Positions 1-9,818 of a stretch of DNA of 64,000 nt are shown one piece after another. The notes under the pieces are model-generated. The model saw nothing but the letters and a program-made list of their open reading frames with translations, searched no databases and was not told the DNA's origin. The DNA lies in contig JAOAPR010000187.1 in assembly GCA_025463005.1 (NCBI GenBank), forward strand, positions 62,001 through 126,000, in the 5' to 3' direction. Numbering within the stretch: the stretch's first letter is position 1; the number at the start of each line of letters is the position of its first letter. The translations under genes were made by a program, and so were the position numbers. Origin of the DNA: Bryobacterales bacterium (lineage in GTDB: Bacteria; Acidobacteriota; Terriglobia; Bryobacterales; Bryobacteraceae).

Positions 1-459
1 TTCTTCAAGGATTTCCCGCTCGAATCCATCCATCCCTGGGCTCGCGCTGCCTCGGACGCCGGCCGCTGCATCTATGAGGAGGATCCGCAGGCTTTCTGGA
101 AGTTTCACGATTGGATTTACGAGAACCAGGAAGGCATCACCCCTGAGACTCTGAATTCGAAGGTGATGGCGTGGGCCGGGACAGCCGGCGTCGACTCGAT
201 CAAGCTGGGCCGCTGCGTGGATGGTAAGGTCACCGACAAGAAGGTGGCTCAAAACATGGCCGAAGGACGCGCGCTGGGCGTGGACGCCACTCCGACCGTT
301 TACATCAACGGCCGCAAGCTGGTGGGAGCGATGGAATGGCCTATCCTGCAGCAACTGGTCGCGCTTGAAATCGAGCATCAGGCAGCCGCTGCGAAGACCA
401 CCGCCAAGTGCGATGAGGCTTGCGTGGTCAACATCCCAACCCTCGCCGGCAAAAAGTAG
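1..459 (+). CDS. DsbA/thioredoxin_4-like protein, 5' truncated by window edge
   Basis: Frame 1 is open from base 1 (FFKDFPLESIHPWARAASDAGRCIYEEDPQAFWKFHDWIYENQ...VDATPTVYINGRKLVGAMEW), typical of the DsbA-like C-terminal half with cis-Pro TPTVYING. Confidence 0.85.
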   Translation, partial: FFKDFPLESIHPWARAASDAGRCIYEEDPQAFWKFHDWIYENQEGITPETLNSKVMAWAGTAGVDSIKLGRCVDGKVTDKKVAQNMAEGRALGVDATPTVYINGRKLVGAMEWPILQQLVALEIEHQAAAAKTTAKCDEACVVNIPTLAGKK

Positions 460-466
460 GAAAGCC

Positions 467-2278
467 GTGCGCCGATTCAGAATTGCAGCGCTGGCCGGCC
501 TTGCCGTGGCGGTGTGGGCGCATGTGCAGGCCCAGGCCCCCGCGACGATCAGCCCGGACGCGTACCTGGCCCACGTGAAATACCTCGCGTCACCCGAGTT
601 AAAGGGGCGCGCGACCGGATCGCCCGAGCTCGAAACCGCTGCGGGCTACATCTCTTCGCAGTTCGAATCGTTCGGCGTGAAGCCTGTTCCCGGCAGCACC
701 TACCAACAGGCGTTCACGGCTACCGTGGGCGCTCGCATGGGCGCGACGAACCGCTTCGAGGCCAATGCTTCCGCGCTGCCGCCGCGTACCGGCTTTATCC
801 CATTCAGCTTCTCTTCCTCCGGCACGGTCTCGGCTCCGGTGGTTTTCGTGGGATACGGAATCACCGCGAACGAATACCATTACGACGACTACGCCGGCGT
901 CGACGTGAAGGACAAAATCGTGCTTCTGGTTCGCCACGAGCCGCAGGAAAACGACGAGAAGAGCGTGTTCCAGGGCAAAGAGCTCACCCAGCACTCGACA
1001 TTCGCCATCAAAGCGGTAAACGCGAAGATGCACGGGGCTCGTGGAGTGATCCTGGTGAATGACGCTTACCCGCACCACACAGCGAAGGAGGATCAGCTCA
1101 CACCGTTCGGCCAAGCCACCGGACCCACCGACGCCGGCGTCCTGTTCGTACAAGTCAAAGAAGCCACCGCCGAGGCGTGGCTCAAAAGCGAAGGTCGCGA
1201 TCTGCACGAAATTCTCGACGGCATCGATAAAGACCTCAAGCCGCGATCTTTTGCTCTCAGCAAGCTCACCGTGAGCATGACCCTGGACATCCAGCACGAC
1301 CTGAAAACGGTTCACAACGTCGCGGCCTACATTCCTGGCAAGACGTCCGAGTACGTGGTCATCGGCGCGCACTACGATCATCTCGGCCTGGGCGACGAGC
1401 ACTCGCTCGCGCCTTCGCAGATCGGCAAGATCCATCCGGGCGCCGACGACAACGCCTCAGGCACCGCGGGCGTGATCGAGCTGGCACGCTGGTTCTCGAA
1501 GCAACCCCCACAGCAGCGCGGGATTCTGTTCATTACCTTCGCGGGCGAAGAGCTGGGTCTACTGGGCAGCAACTACTATACCGGGCATCCCCTGCTTCCG
1601 CTTGAAAACGCTGTGGCCATGCTCAACATGGACATGATCGGACGGATCCGCGGCGGCAAAGTCTACGTCAACGGCACGGGAACCGGCTCCACGCTCGATA
1701 GACTGGTCGCTTCCGTGAAGGCCCCCGAATCGTTCAAAGTCGATCTTTCGGAAGCCACGGGCTACGGCGGCAGCGATCACATGTCCTTCACCGTGAAGCA
1801 GGTGCCGGTACTGTTCTTCTTCAGCGGCCTGCATGGCGATTATCACAAGCCGAGCGACACCTGGGACAAGATCGACGCCCCCGACGCCACCAAACTGCTG
1901 GGCTATGTCGCACAGATCACGATCCGCCTGGCGAACGATCCTGAGCGCCCCAAGTTCCAGCGCGTAACGGAACGGACCGCGCCCTCTGTCAGCTCCGGCG
2001 GCGGCAGCGGGTACGGCCCCAACTTCGGTAGTATTCCCGACTTCGACGAGCCGCCGAAAGGCGTCCGTTTCGCCGACGTGCGCGACGGAACGCCCGCCGC
2101 GAAAGCAGGCCTTAGGGCGGGTGATATTCTGATCGAGTTCGACGGCAAGGACATCGGGAACCTGTACGACTTTACGTATGCCCTTCAGGCGCATAAGCCG
2201 GGAGATGAGGTACTAGTTAAGGTTCTCCGCGGGTCCCAGTCGATTGAGGCGAAAGTACTGCTTACAGAACGGCGTTAA
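467..2278 (+). CDS. Secreted M28-family metallopeptidase with C-terminal PDZ domain
   Basis: GTG start followed by signal peptide; M28 zinc-ligand motifs GAHYDHLG, HPGADDNASG, FAGEELGLLGS, NMDMIGR, GGSDHMSF; C-terminal PDZ-like GTPAAKAGLRAGDILIEFDGK. The ORF-track start at 221 overlaps the previous CDS and is unlikely. Confidence 0.9.
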   Translation: MRRFRIAALAGLAVAVWAHVQAQAPATISPDAYLAHVKYLASPELKGRATGSPELETAAGYISSQFESFGVKPVPGSTYQQAFTATVGARMGATNRFEANASALPPRTGFIPFSFSSSGTVSAPVVFVGYGITANEYHYDDYAGVDVKDKIVLLVRHEPQENDEKSVFQGKELTQHSTFAIKAVNAKMHGARGVILVNDAYPHHTAKEDQLTPFGQATGPTDAGVLFVQVKEATAEAWLKSEGRDLHEILDGIDKDLKPRSFALSKLTVSMTLDIQHDLKTVHNVAAYIPGKTSEYVVIGAHYDHLGLGDEHSLAPSQIGKIHPGADDNASGTAGVIELARWFSKQPPQQRGILFITFAGEELGLLGSNYYTGHPLLPLENAVAMLNMDMIGRIRGGKVYVNGTGTGSTLDRLVASVKAPESFKVDLSEATGYGGSDHMSFTVKQVPVLFFFSGLHGDYHKPSDTWDKIDAPDATKLLGYVAQITIRLANDPERPKFQRVTERTAPSVSSGGGSGYGPNFGSIPDFDEPPKGVRFADVRDGTPAAKAGLRAGDILIEFDGKDIGNLYDFTYALQAHKPGDEVLVKVLRGSQSIEAKVLLTERR

Positions 2279-2310
2279 TTCGCCATACTGAGGTTGCCAC
2301 AACGGCAGCC

Positions 2311-2925
2311 ATGCAGAATACTCAATCAGCCCGCAAGCTTCCACCCCTGATTCTCCATCCCTTTGCCGATGCCAGTGGTCCCCTAAAACTGGTGGAAAGC
2401 TCGCGGGCCAGCTTGATGCTGCAAGGCTTGCTGCCGGCCGGACAGCAGAGCGCGGAAGACCTGGAAATAACTCTGCTGGAGGGTCGCTATCAGGAAGTCC
2501 GGATGCTCTTCTACGTCGGTCGGGATGTTCTGCGCTGGATCGGACAATGCGTGGAGCACGTCAACCGGTACCCCGAGCTCCAAGGATCCACCTTCCGGCC
2601 TCAGAGTTTCGCCGCCTACCTGGTGCAGAATCCGCCGGCCGAGGTCGCCAGCAAGCTAAAGAAGTGGGGCGTGGCGGATCACAAGTCGATCTTTTCGCGC
2701 GCGCTGGGGTTGAATGTCATCCTGGCGGACATGCCTCCGCAGGAAATGTTTTCCGCTGAATTTCTCCGCCATTACCACCGCTACGCCGACCAGATGTTCC
2801 ATTGCCACCTGGGGCAAACGCACTTCGCGGATCCGGCGCACCTGGGATTCAACTTCGAGATCTTCGCTTCGGGTGAATACTCGCGCATGCTCGAGCGCGA
2901 ATGGGCCGAGCCGGCCCAGAAGTAA
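2311..2925 (+). CDS. Conserved hypothetical protein
   Basis: 204-aa ORF collinear with upstream gene; no family recognised. Confidence 0.6.
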   Translation: MQNTQSARKLPPLILHPFADASGPLKLVESSRASLMLQGLLPAGQQSAEDLEITLLEGRYQEVRMLFYVGRDVLRWIGQCVEHVNRYPELQGSTFRPQSFAAYLVQNPPAEVASKLKKWGVADHKSIFSRALGLNVILADMPPQEMFSAEFLRHYHRYADQMFHCHLGQTHFADPAHLGFNFEIFASGEYSRMLEREWAEPAQK

Positions 2926-2947
2926 CCCTACCGTCACACTAGCCGTT

Positions 2948-3211
2948 CTAGGCTACGGCCCGGATCGCGCGCAGGGACGTTTCCGACTGAGGCTCGCGAG
3001 GCGATGCGTCACGGTAGGCCTGCGCGAACTGGCCATGCATCGGGGAACAAGCCGGGTGGGGATAGAGCTGTACGAACATCTGGCCCACCATTTTGCCCCT
3101 CAGCCCCTTGCAGACCCGCGCAACTTCGCGCGCCGTGTTGGAGGTGCATTCTATGCAAGTCAGCCCGACTTCTACACAAATATCTGGGTAGGATTTTTCG
3201 TATCCCATCAT
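2948..3211 (-). CDS. Hypothetical small protein
   Basis: 87-aa ORF in otherwise unexplained gap; no family recognised. Confidence 0.3.
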   Translation of the reverse strand: MMGYEKSYPDICVEVGLTCIECTSNTAREVARVCKGLRGKMVGQMFVQLYPHPACSPMHGQFAQAYRDASPREPQSETSLRAIRAVA

Positions 3212-3353
3212 AGTGAGGTCCTAGTATGTGGTAGTAGGGCCTTTAAGCAAAGTGATATGAAGCGGGTTTAGGCAGCCGCTTTTGGGGGTATCAGCGCTCG
3301 GGATTTCCCTGGGTGTCGTCGTTGGTATCATAACTGCTGATATTGGGGTTCGC

Positions 3354-5135
3354 ATGCGCTGGGTGACGCTCATTTTCCCGGTAGTTGCCATGGCCGCAAC
3401 ACCGGATTTCCGGCCACCGGATTTCCGCGTCGAGCGCCAACCAGTCGCGAATGGCGCCGAATTGCTGACGGTTTTCAGTTCGCTTCCGGAAAACACCGGC
3501 GAAATCCCTCTCGTGAGCGTCCTGCGCGATTCCCTGGGTGATAACGACCCAGATAATGACCGGTTGCGGTACATCTGGGTGCTCACTTCTGCGCGGCCGA
3601 CGGTGCTGCAGCATGCCGCAGCGTTCATTCCCTTCTTCTACTGGCGTCCCGATCTGGGCAAGAACATGGACCGGAAACCCGCCGCCATTCTGGACCTGGG
3701 CAACACCAGCAAGGTGGTCTGGAACGCCCTGGGCCAATCCCTGGTGCAGGCTGCCGCAATCGACTCGAACGGTGCGCTGATCCGCGCGTCCACGCGCCGC
3801 TACCGCGCAAATCTTGCCGATCAGCAGCAAGTCAACCTGATGGAAGGGTTGACGGTCATCTCGCAGCTCGAACAAATGCCGGAAGGAAAGGCTTTGCTGA
3901 GCGAGCCGGAACTGCTCGAGATACAGGCTCGCCTGGCGCTGGCTGGAAAGACGCTCGGGGGACTGGTCACGGCCGAGCGCCTGCCGGAAGCCTATTTGAA
4001 GAACCGGGTTCAGACCGAGGAAACGCGCGGCCACAACTGGGAGCTCCTGCGCCAGCGTGCGGAAGCCAACGGGCTGTACTTTGAGCCGCTGGGGTTCGCC
4101 CGATCCCGGACTCACGCTCTCCTATGGATCGCGCGCGAGGATCTTGTCGCCAATGGCGCCGAGGCGCGCAAGTTCGATGGACGCTTTCTCGGAATCGCCG
4201 ACCCTTTCAATGATGCGCGGCTGAAGAACTGGACCGGCTACACCCAGACTCGGTATTTCGACGAGGCAGGTCGAGCTGTAGATGCCGAGACGCCGGGAGC
4301 CACTACGCGCGAGTTCATTCCGCTGGCGCTTTACGCGTTGGAATATCCGAAAGTCCCGCTGCTGCTGGCGGATTTTCGCGACACGCATAAGCCCAAACAC
4401 CGGGAAATGCTTCGTATGGCCGCGGGCGATGCGGTCAGCGGCGTGCTCGGTATCTCCAAGTGGGGCAACTGGCCGTACTTCGCCGGTTCTTATGCCTGGA
4501 ACTTCGTGCGCTCCCGCCATGGCGATCCTAACAATCACGCCGCTCGCCTGAAAGCCTACTCGCAGGTGCGGCGCTGGCTGACGCTAGACGGCTCCATCGA
4601 CCCCGCGCTGCGTGCGGAATTGCAGCGGCGGCTGGAGATCCTGGGTGTGAATCCGCTTGAAGAAAGCGTCTTCGCCGAAACCGAGATCGCCGAGCGCCAG
4701 TACGATGCCTTGCTGCGCTACGCGGCGGATCCCAACGGATTGCCTGCGCGGCTCGAACGCGACCGCAATGCGGAGATGGCAACCCACCGGCACAGCGCGC
4801 CGGCCCGTACCGGCCTGCGGCTGGCGAAATGGTTCAGCTTCGGCGCCTATTCCCACCGCGAGATGGACGACAGCACGATCCTGGCGGAGCTGGGACGGGA
4901 ACGGCGCGCGGAGCGCCAGGTCCGGTTCCTCGAAACAGTGGCGCAATCAAGCCCACAACCCGAAGTGGTCTGGAACATCGCCGAGGTTCGCCGGGCCATG
5001 AACGATCTGATCGCCACAGGCGTACCGGCACGCTCGGCGCACGTCGTCTCACGGATCATGCAGCAGACCAGCGACCCCGAGATACGGGATCTGTGCGAGC
5101 AGGCGCTCGCCACTATCAGCGGGGCGGGACAATAG
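3354..5135 (+). CDS. Secreted hypothetical protein
   Basis: Long ORF; ATG at 3354 gives signal peptide MRWVTLIFPVVAMAATPDFRPP; followed after 3 bp by the next CDS. Confidence 0.7.
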   Translation: MRWVTLIFPVVAMAATPDFRPPDFRVERQPVANGAELLTVFSSLPENTGEIPLVSVLRDSLGDNDPDNDRLRYIWVLTSARPTVLQHAAAFIPFFYWRPDLGKNMDRKPAAILDLGNTSKVVWNALGQSLVQAAAIDSNGALIRASTRRYRANLADQQQVNLMEGLTVISQLEQMPEGKALLSEPELLEIQARLALAGKTLGGLVTAERLPEAYLKNRVQTEETRGHNWELLRQRAEANGLYFEPLGFARSRTHALLWIAREDLVANGAEARKFDGRFLGIADPFNDARLKNWTGYTQTRYFDEAGRAVDAETPGATTREFIPLALYALEYPKVPLLLADFRDTHKPKHREMLRMAAGDAVSGVLGISKWGNWPYFAGSYAWNFVRSRHGDPNNHAARLKAYSQVRRWLTLDGSIDPALRAELQRRLEILGVNPLEESVFAETEIAERQYDALLRYAADPNGLPARLERDRNAEMATHRHSAPARTGLRLAKWFSFGAYSHREMDDSTILAELGRERRAERQVRFLETVAQSSPQPEVVWNIAEVRRAMNDLIATGVPARSAHVVSRIMQQTSDPEIRDLCEQALATISGAGQ

Positions 5136-5138
5136 CCG

Positions 5139-7499
5139 GTGCGAACAATCGCGCTCCTGTTTTTGAGCGCCGTGCTCATCATCCCGGCAGCGAAATCAGC
5201 AGATGTCCAGCGTGTCGTGATTTTGAAAGTCGATGGACTGCCCGATCACTTGCTTCAACGGTACGTGAACGAGACCGGCGGCCCAGGCCGGGAAGGCCAT
5301 AGCCGCCTGCCATGGATCCAGCATGTCTTCTCGCAGAACGGTGTATGGCTGGAAAATTTCTACTCCCGCGGATTGAGCCTTTCCGCGCCCTCCTGGTCGC
5401 TGCTCGACACAGGGCGCCATCTGCAGATTCGCGGCAATGTCGAATATGACCGCTACACGCTGCGCGTCTACGACTACCTGAACTTCTTATCATTCTATTT
5501 CGGCTACCCGATTTCGCGGCATATAGACATGCCGGGCGTAGAGCTGATGGACGAAGCCGGCATACCGCTCCTGATCGACCGGTTTCCTTATGAGCAGCGT
5601 TTCCAGGCCCTGCAGACCCTGCAGCGCGGGCTGCGGTTGCACTCGTTTCCCGGGGTCTTGAAACGCGCCGTCGCCGCCAGCTCGCCCAAGGATTTTCTGG
5701 ATGAGTGGCAGCTCGGTCTTCCGTGGGTCGGTTCCCTGTACCGCCAGACCGAAGCCGATCTGATCCGGAATCTCAAAGATCCGCAAGTGCGCTATCTGGA
5801 TTACTTCACCGGCGACTACGATCACATCGCGCATCTCACGGCCGATCGTGTTTCGCAGCTCCACGCACTCGAAGATCTGGATGCCCTGGTGGGCCGCATC
5901 TGGAGCGCCATCGCCGCGAGCCCGCTGGCAGCGCAAACAGCCCTGGTGCTGGTTTCCGATCACGGCATGAACACGTCGGAAACCGTTTACAGCCAGGGGT
6001 TCAACTTCGTGGACTGGTTCAATAGCTCCGCCGGCGGAGCCCATCACGTTCTCACCAACCGGCATCCGCTCACCGAATTCAAGCTCAAGGGACTGGATCC
6101 TTTTGTTTCCGAAGTCATCACGCCGAGTCCGGATTCGGCTTATCTGGCCGGCCAGGCCGCACAGTATCCGACCGTGATGCTCGATCTGGATGGCAACGAG
6201 CGCGCGAACATTGGCCTGCGGAATAACACCTTTAACGTCGTCCAGATCCTTCTCGATCAGGTGATCCAGAAGCGCCTGCCCGGCACGGTCCGGAGCGCCG
6301 CTTTGTCCGCGCTGTTTTTAACGCTGGATAAGGTGCGTGCCGAGTGGCGGCGCGACCTGGACGATCTGACCGAGGAACTCACGGCGCTCGACGCGCGCAT
6401 AGACGCGCAGCAGAAGCTGGTGGACGCGCAGCCGAAGAAATGGACCAAGTCCGAGATCAGCCTCGGCCTGGATAAAGATGCCCGCCGCGAGGCCGTTCGC
6501 TTGACCACCTGGCGCACGGAGCGCCGCGGCTACTCGGAATACGCGACGATCATCCGGCGCCTGCTAGCACTCACACCGGCCGATTTCGATCCCGGCAAGT
6601 TCAAGATGGACGAGCTGATTCCACCCAAGTCGCTGGGGCCGCTGAATTCCTTGTGGGATCTGCAGCACTACGTAACCGGGCGCGCGTCCGGCGGTCTCGT
6701 CCTCAGCGAGGACGGCTCGCTCGATTGGGACCATAGCTTCCGCACGATCGACTATTTATCCACGCTGCGCTCGATCTCGGTTCGCAACAACGTTCAATCC
6801 GAGATGTCGCCGCAGCCGGTGGACTTCATTGCCGTACGAATTCCGCGCGAGACCCTGGCGGCTTCCCTGCCTACTCAGGATCAGCCGGACCGCGATGCAG
6901 TACTGCTGTGGCGCGATGCCGCGCACCAGGCGCTGATTCTCGTCCGCGGAGGCGAGCTTCGCTACCTGCCTGTTGGCGTGGGCCTCGAACCTGCTGCATG
7001 GCGACCGGGCTTGCCGCTGGAGTTGTTCGAGGATCCGCAGCTTCAGATCCCCGCGAGCGAGCGGCAAAGCTGGCTCGGCCAGTGGCACGACGAGCGCGCC
7101 TGGCTCGAGGCTGTGCATCGCACGCGCTACTCGAACGGCATCATCAGCCTGCCCGAGGAATTGCTGGACCCGCCTTCGCGGATGGACGATCCCCTGGATC
7201 GCTACCGCGAGCGCAAACGGACTCTGCGCCGCACCGACTTACTGCTGCTCGCCAACGACCACTGGAATTTCAACGTGCGCGGCTTCAACCCCGGCGGTAA
7301 CCACGGGGCATTTTTCCGCGAGTCGACCCATTCGGTCCTGCTGTTCGCCGGCGGCAAGGACAGCGGCATTCCTATGGGTCTGCGCGTGGAGACTCCCTAC
7401 GACAGCCTGAGCTTCGTCCCGACCATCCTGAGCCTGATGGGCCGTCCGGAAGCGGATCTGCCTGGCCCCGTGATTCGGGAGCTGGTAAAACCGCGCTAG
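5139..7499 (+). CDS. Alkaline phosphatase superfamily (nucleotide pyrophosphatase/phosphodiesterase-like) protein
   Basis: GTG start, signal peptide, VVILKVDGLPDHL, LSAPSWSLLDTG, YFTGDYDHIAHL and LVSDHGMNTSE motifs. Confidence 0.75.
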   Translation: MRTIALLFLSAVLIIPAAKSADVQRVVILKVDGLPDHLLQRYVNETGGPGREGHSRLPWIQHVFSQNGVWLENFYSRGLSLSAPSWSLLDTGRHLQIRGNVEYDRYTLRVYDYLNFLSFYFGYPISRHIDMPGVELMDEAGIPLLIDRFPYEQRFQALQTLQRGLRLHSFPGVLKRAVAASSPKDFLDEWQLGLPWVGSLYRQTEADLIRNLKDPQVRYLDYFTGDYDHIAHLTADRVSQLHALEDLDALVGRIWSAIAASPLAAQTALVLVSDHGMNTSETVYSQGFNFVDWFNSSAGGAHHVLTNRHPLTEFKLKGLDPFVSEVITPSPDSAYLAGQAAQYPTVMLDLDGNERANIGLRNNTFNVVQILLDQVIQKRLPGTVRSAALSALFLTLDKVRAEWRRDLDDLTEELTALDARIDAQQKLVDAQPKKWTKSEISLGLDKDARREAVRLTTWRTERRGYSEYATIIRRLLALTPADFDPGKFKMDELIPPKSLGPLNSLWDLQHYVTGRASGGLVLSEDGSLDWDHSFRTIDYLSTLRSISVRNNVQSEMSPQPVDFIAVRIPRETLAASLPTQDQPDRDAVLLWRDAAHQALILVRGGELRYLPVGVGLEPAAWRPGLPLELFEDPQLQIPASERQSWLGQWHDERAWLEAVHRTRYSNGIISLPEELLDPPSRMDDPLDRYRERKRTLRRTDLLLLANDHWNFNVRGFNPGGNHGAFFRESTHSVLLFAGGKDSGIPMGLRVETPYDSLSFVPTILSLMGRPEADLPGPVIRELVKPR

Positions 7500-7571
7500 T
7501 CCTTCAGTCACGGTCTCGTGCTCACCCTGTGCGTCGCGCACTCGGCCGGATCAGCCTGCTGAAGGAAGAGA

Positions 7572-7587
7572 CAGGGCTTTAGCCCTG
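7572..7587. terminator. Hairpin CAGGGC-TTTA-GCCCTG between convergent genes
   Basis: Perfect 6-bp inverted repeat downstream of the 5139..7499 gene; no clear U tract. Confidence 0.4.
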
Positions 7588-7654
7588 CTGGTCGGCAGGC
7601 GAACTGAAGTGCGCCACAGGTCTGGAGACGCCTGCCCCAATGCCATCGGTACCG

Positions 7655-8440
7655 CTAGCCTGCCAGCGGCCAGAAAACCTCAGTTTTCCAATCCTTGGGA
7701 TCGGGATAGTCCCCTGGATCCGTGACATAGGATTCCCATGGCGGCCCCGCAGCGGCGACACCCTCGGCTTCCATCCATTGCTCAATCGCGGTATGCGTCG
7801 GGGAGCTTATCGTACGGCCCCGCATGCATGGTAGCCGCTACCGGTCCGCCCGGCAGCGTGTCCGACACGACCTCACCCTCGCCCGAGGTCTGGGTCCAGG
7901 CAAGGTCGATAGAAACGGGAGTCTGGCCCGACGCCGCTACCCGCATTCCGGGCTCGATGGTCAACATCCCGGCGCCCACTTCTACGTAGCGCGTGAAGGG
8001 CGACCCGGCCAACGCAATTCCCTTCTGTTGCGCATATAGGAAGACTCTGGGGAGCACTTCCGCGATGGTGGACGCAATCTCAGACCGCTTAACTCTTCGC
8101 CGCACCACTAGCACAGGCTGCGGCGAGAGTTCCTTCTTCGTGATGGAATACGTCATCTTGTCCTTCTCAGTCCTGACTTTCTCGCTGATGTGGTGGAGCC
8201 CGACGCACGGGCCGATTCTGTTCACGAGAGCGGCGTGGTCTCTTGCATTCTCCGCGTTCACGCCATCGACAAAGCCACGCTCGCGGTAGGCGCTCGGCGT
8301 CATCCCGAAGCGCCGTTGAAATGCCCGGGCAGAAAACCTCATGGCTCTGGAAGCCGCAAGATAACGCCACATCCAGTACGGACTCGCCAGTCGTCGAGAT
8401 GCGCAGCTACGTACGCCAAACCCGGCTGCATCTCTCGGAA
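7655..8440 (-). pseudogene. AraC-family HTH + GyrI-like effector domain regulator, frameshifted/decayed
   Basis: Pieces in different frames: YVAAHLDD, then ESVLDVALSCGFQSHEVF, then ARAFQRRFGMTPSAYRERGF...MTYSITKKELSPQPVLVVRRRVKRSEI...MHAGPYDKLPDAYR, then AIEQWMEAEGVAAAGPPWESYVTDPGDYPDPKDWKTEVFWPLAG*. Confidence 0.75.
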
Positions 8441-8549
8441 CGGCAGGGCCATGAATTCCTGAGTTTAGCTCGGAAGCCGTCCCGGTTTCTTGATCTTTCT
8501 TGCTGTCTTCTGGCCCCTGACCCCTGGTTCTCGCTACACTCGGACTCGT

Positions 8550-9296
8550 ATGGATCAGGATCATTTGCGCGGCTTGCTCGAACAGGTCCGCGCCGGAGCA
8601 GTGGATGTCGATGCAGCGATGGAACGTCTGCGCCATCTGCCCTTTGAAGACCTGGGGTTCGCGAAGATCGATCATCATCGCGCGCTGCGCCACGGAATCC
8701 CGGAAGTAGTTTTCGGCAAGGGAAAAACGCCCGACCAGGTGAGCGCGATCGTCTCCAGCCTGCTGGATAAGGCTCAGAACGTTCTTGTAACGCGCGCCGA
8801 TGCGCCCACCGCCGAGCGCCTCCAGCGTGAGCACCCCCAAGCCGAGTTCTTCCCCGCTTCCGGCGCCGTACGCGTCTGGCGCGACCGCACTGTGCGCGGC
8901 AAAGGAAAAATCGCGGTGGTTTGCGCCGGCACCAGCGATTTGCCAGTGGCCGAGGAGGCCCAGGTTACCGCTGAGGTGATGGGCAACGAAGTGATCGCCA
9001 TTCACGATATCGGCGTCGCGGGCATCCATCGCGTAATGCAGAATCGCGAGCGCTTGTCGGAAGCCCGCGTGGTGATCGTGTGCGCGGGAATGGAAGGGGC
9101 GCTGCCGAGCGTGGTCGGCGGACTGGTGGCAGCGCCTGTGATCGCCGTGCCTACCAGCGTCGGATACGGAGCCAGTTTCCAGGGCTTGGCCGCGCTGCTC
9201 GGGATGCTGAACAGTTGCGCCAGTAACGTCACTGTGGTGAACATCGATAACGGTTTCGGCGCGGGCTATGCTGCGAGCTTGATGAACCGGTTGTAA
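8550..9296 (+). CDS. larB: Nickel pincer cofactor biosynthesis protein LarB
   Basis: [16 protein letters not shown]...[25 protein letters not shown]...[15 protein letters not shown]...[14 protein letters not shown] matches the LarB (AIR carboxylase-like) family. Confidence 0.9.
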   Translation: MDQDHLRGLLEQVRAGAVDVDAAMERLRHLPFEDLGFAKIDHHRALRHGIPEVVFGKGKTPDQVSAIVSSLLDKAQNVLVTRADAPTAERLQREHPQAEFFPASGAVRVWRDRTVRGKGKIAVVCAGTSDLPVAEEAQVTAEVMGNEVIAIHDIGVAGIHRVMQNRERLSEARVVIVCAGMEGALPSVVGGLVAAPVIAVPTSVGYGASFQGLAALLGMLNSCASNVTVVNIDNGFGAGYAASLMNRL

Positions 9297-9319
9297 GGTA
9301 GCTCTTAGATCTGTAGTAG

Positions 9320-9793
9320 CTAGCGGTTCCGACAACCGCTTCTCTTATGGTTTATCGAGTCCGCTAATTTCTGGGCCTCATCCCGAACAAATGGGCTGAA
9401 CATAATGCCCTTGCCGGTGATCGGATCAAGGATCCGGGCTTTTTTGATGAGCCGCCCGTTCACCAGGAAGGCGAGCTGTTTCCCAACATTGTTCGCCGTG
9501 AACATCTGAATACGCTTTGCGGCATCGGTCGTCATACTGATATTTAGGACGATCTGGCCTTCTGTCAGCGATACACTCGCATCCGTGAAATCGTCAATGG
9601 ATAGGAGCGGCTTTTCATTAAGGGAAACGAGACTCCCGTCAGCAGAAGAGATACTCCGGACGGAATCCCCCGATTTGTCGGCCACAACACTGACTTCCAT
9701 CGTTGGGCAGGTCGGCGTCACAGACGGGGGCGTTTGTGCGCTCAGAACGCAACAAGCGATCGAAGCCATTAACAAGACAAGCTTCTTGCTCAT
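9320..9793 (-). CDS. Secreted protein resembling a stand-alone SecDF P1-head subdomain
   Basis: Signal peptide; VLNISMTTDAAKRIQMFTANNVGKQLAFLVNGRLIKKARILDPITGKGIMFS resembles the SecD P1 head motif. Confidence 0.55.
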   Translation of the reverse strand: MSKKLVLLMASIACCVLSAQTPPSVTPTCPTMEVSVVADKSGDSVRSISSADGSLVSLNEKPLLSIDDFTDASVSLTEGQIVLNISMTTDAAKRIQMFTANNVGKQLAFLVNGRLIKKARILDPITGKGIMFSPFVRDEAQKLADSINHKRSGCRNR

Positions 9794-9818
9794 TTATTCC
9801 TCCTCGCCTGACGCCGGT

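Noticed and set aside
221-466. N-terminal extension of the M28 peptidase ORF
   Set aside because: Overlaps the upstream thioredoxin-like CDS in another frame; GTG at 467 gives a proper signal peptide
599-1435. 278-aa antisense ORF
   Set aside because: Mirror of the high-GC M28 gene; low-complexity composition and no family resemblance
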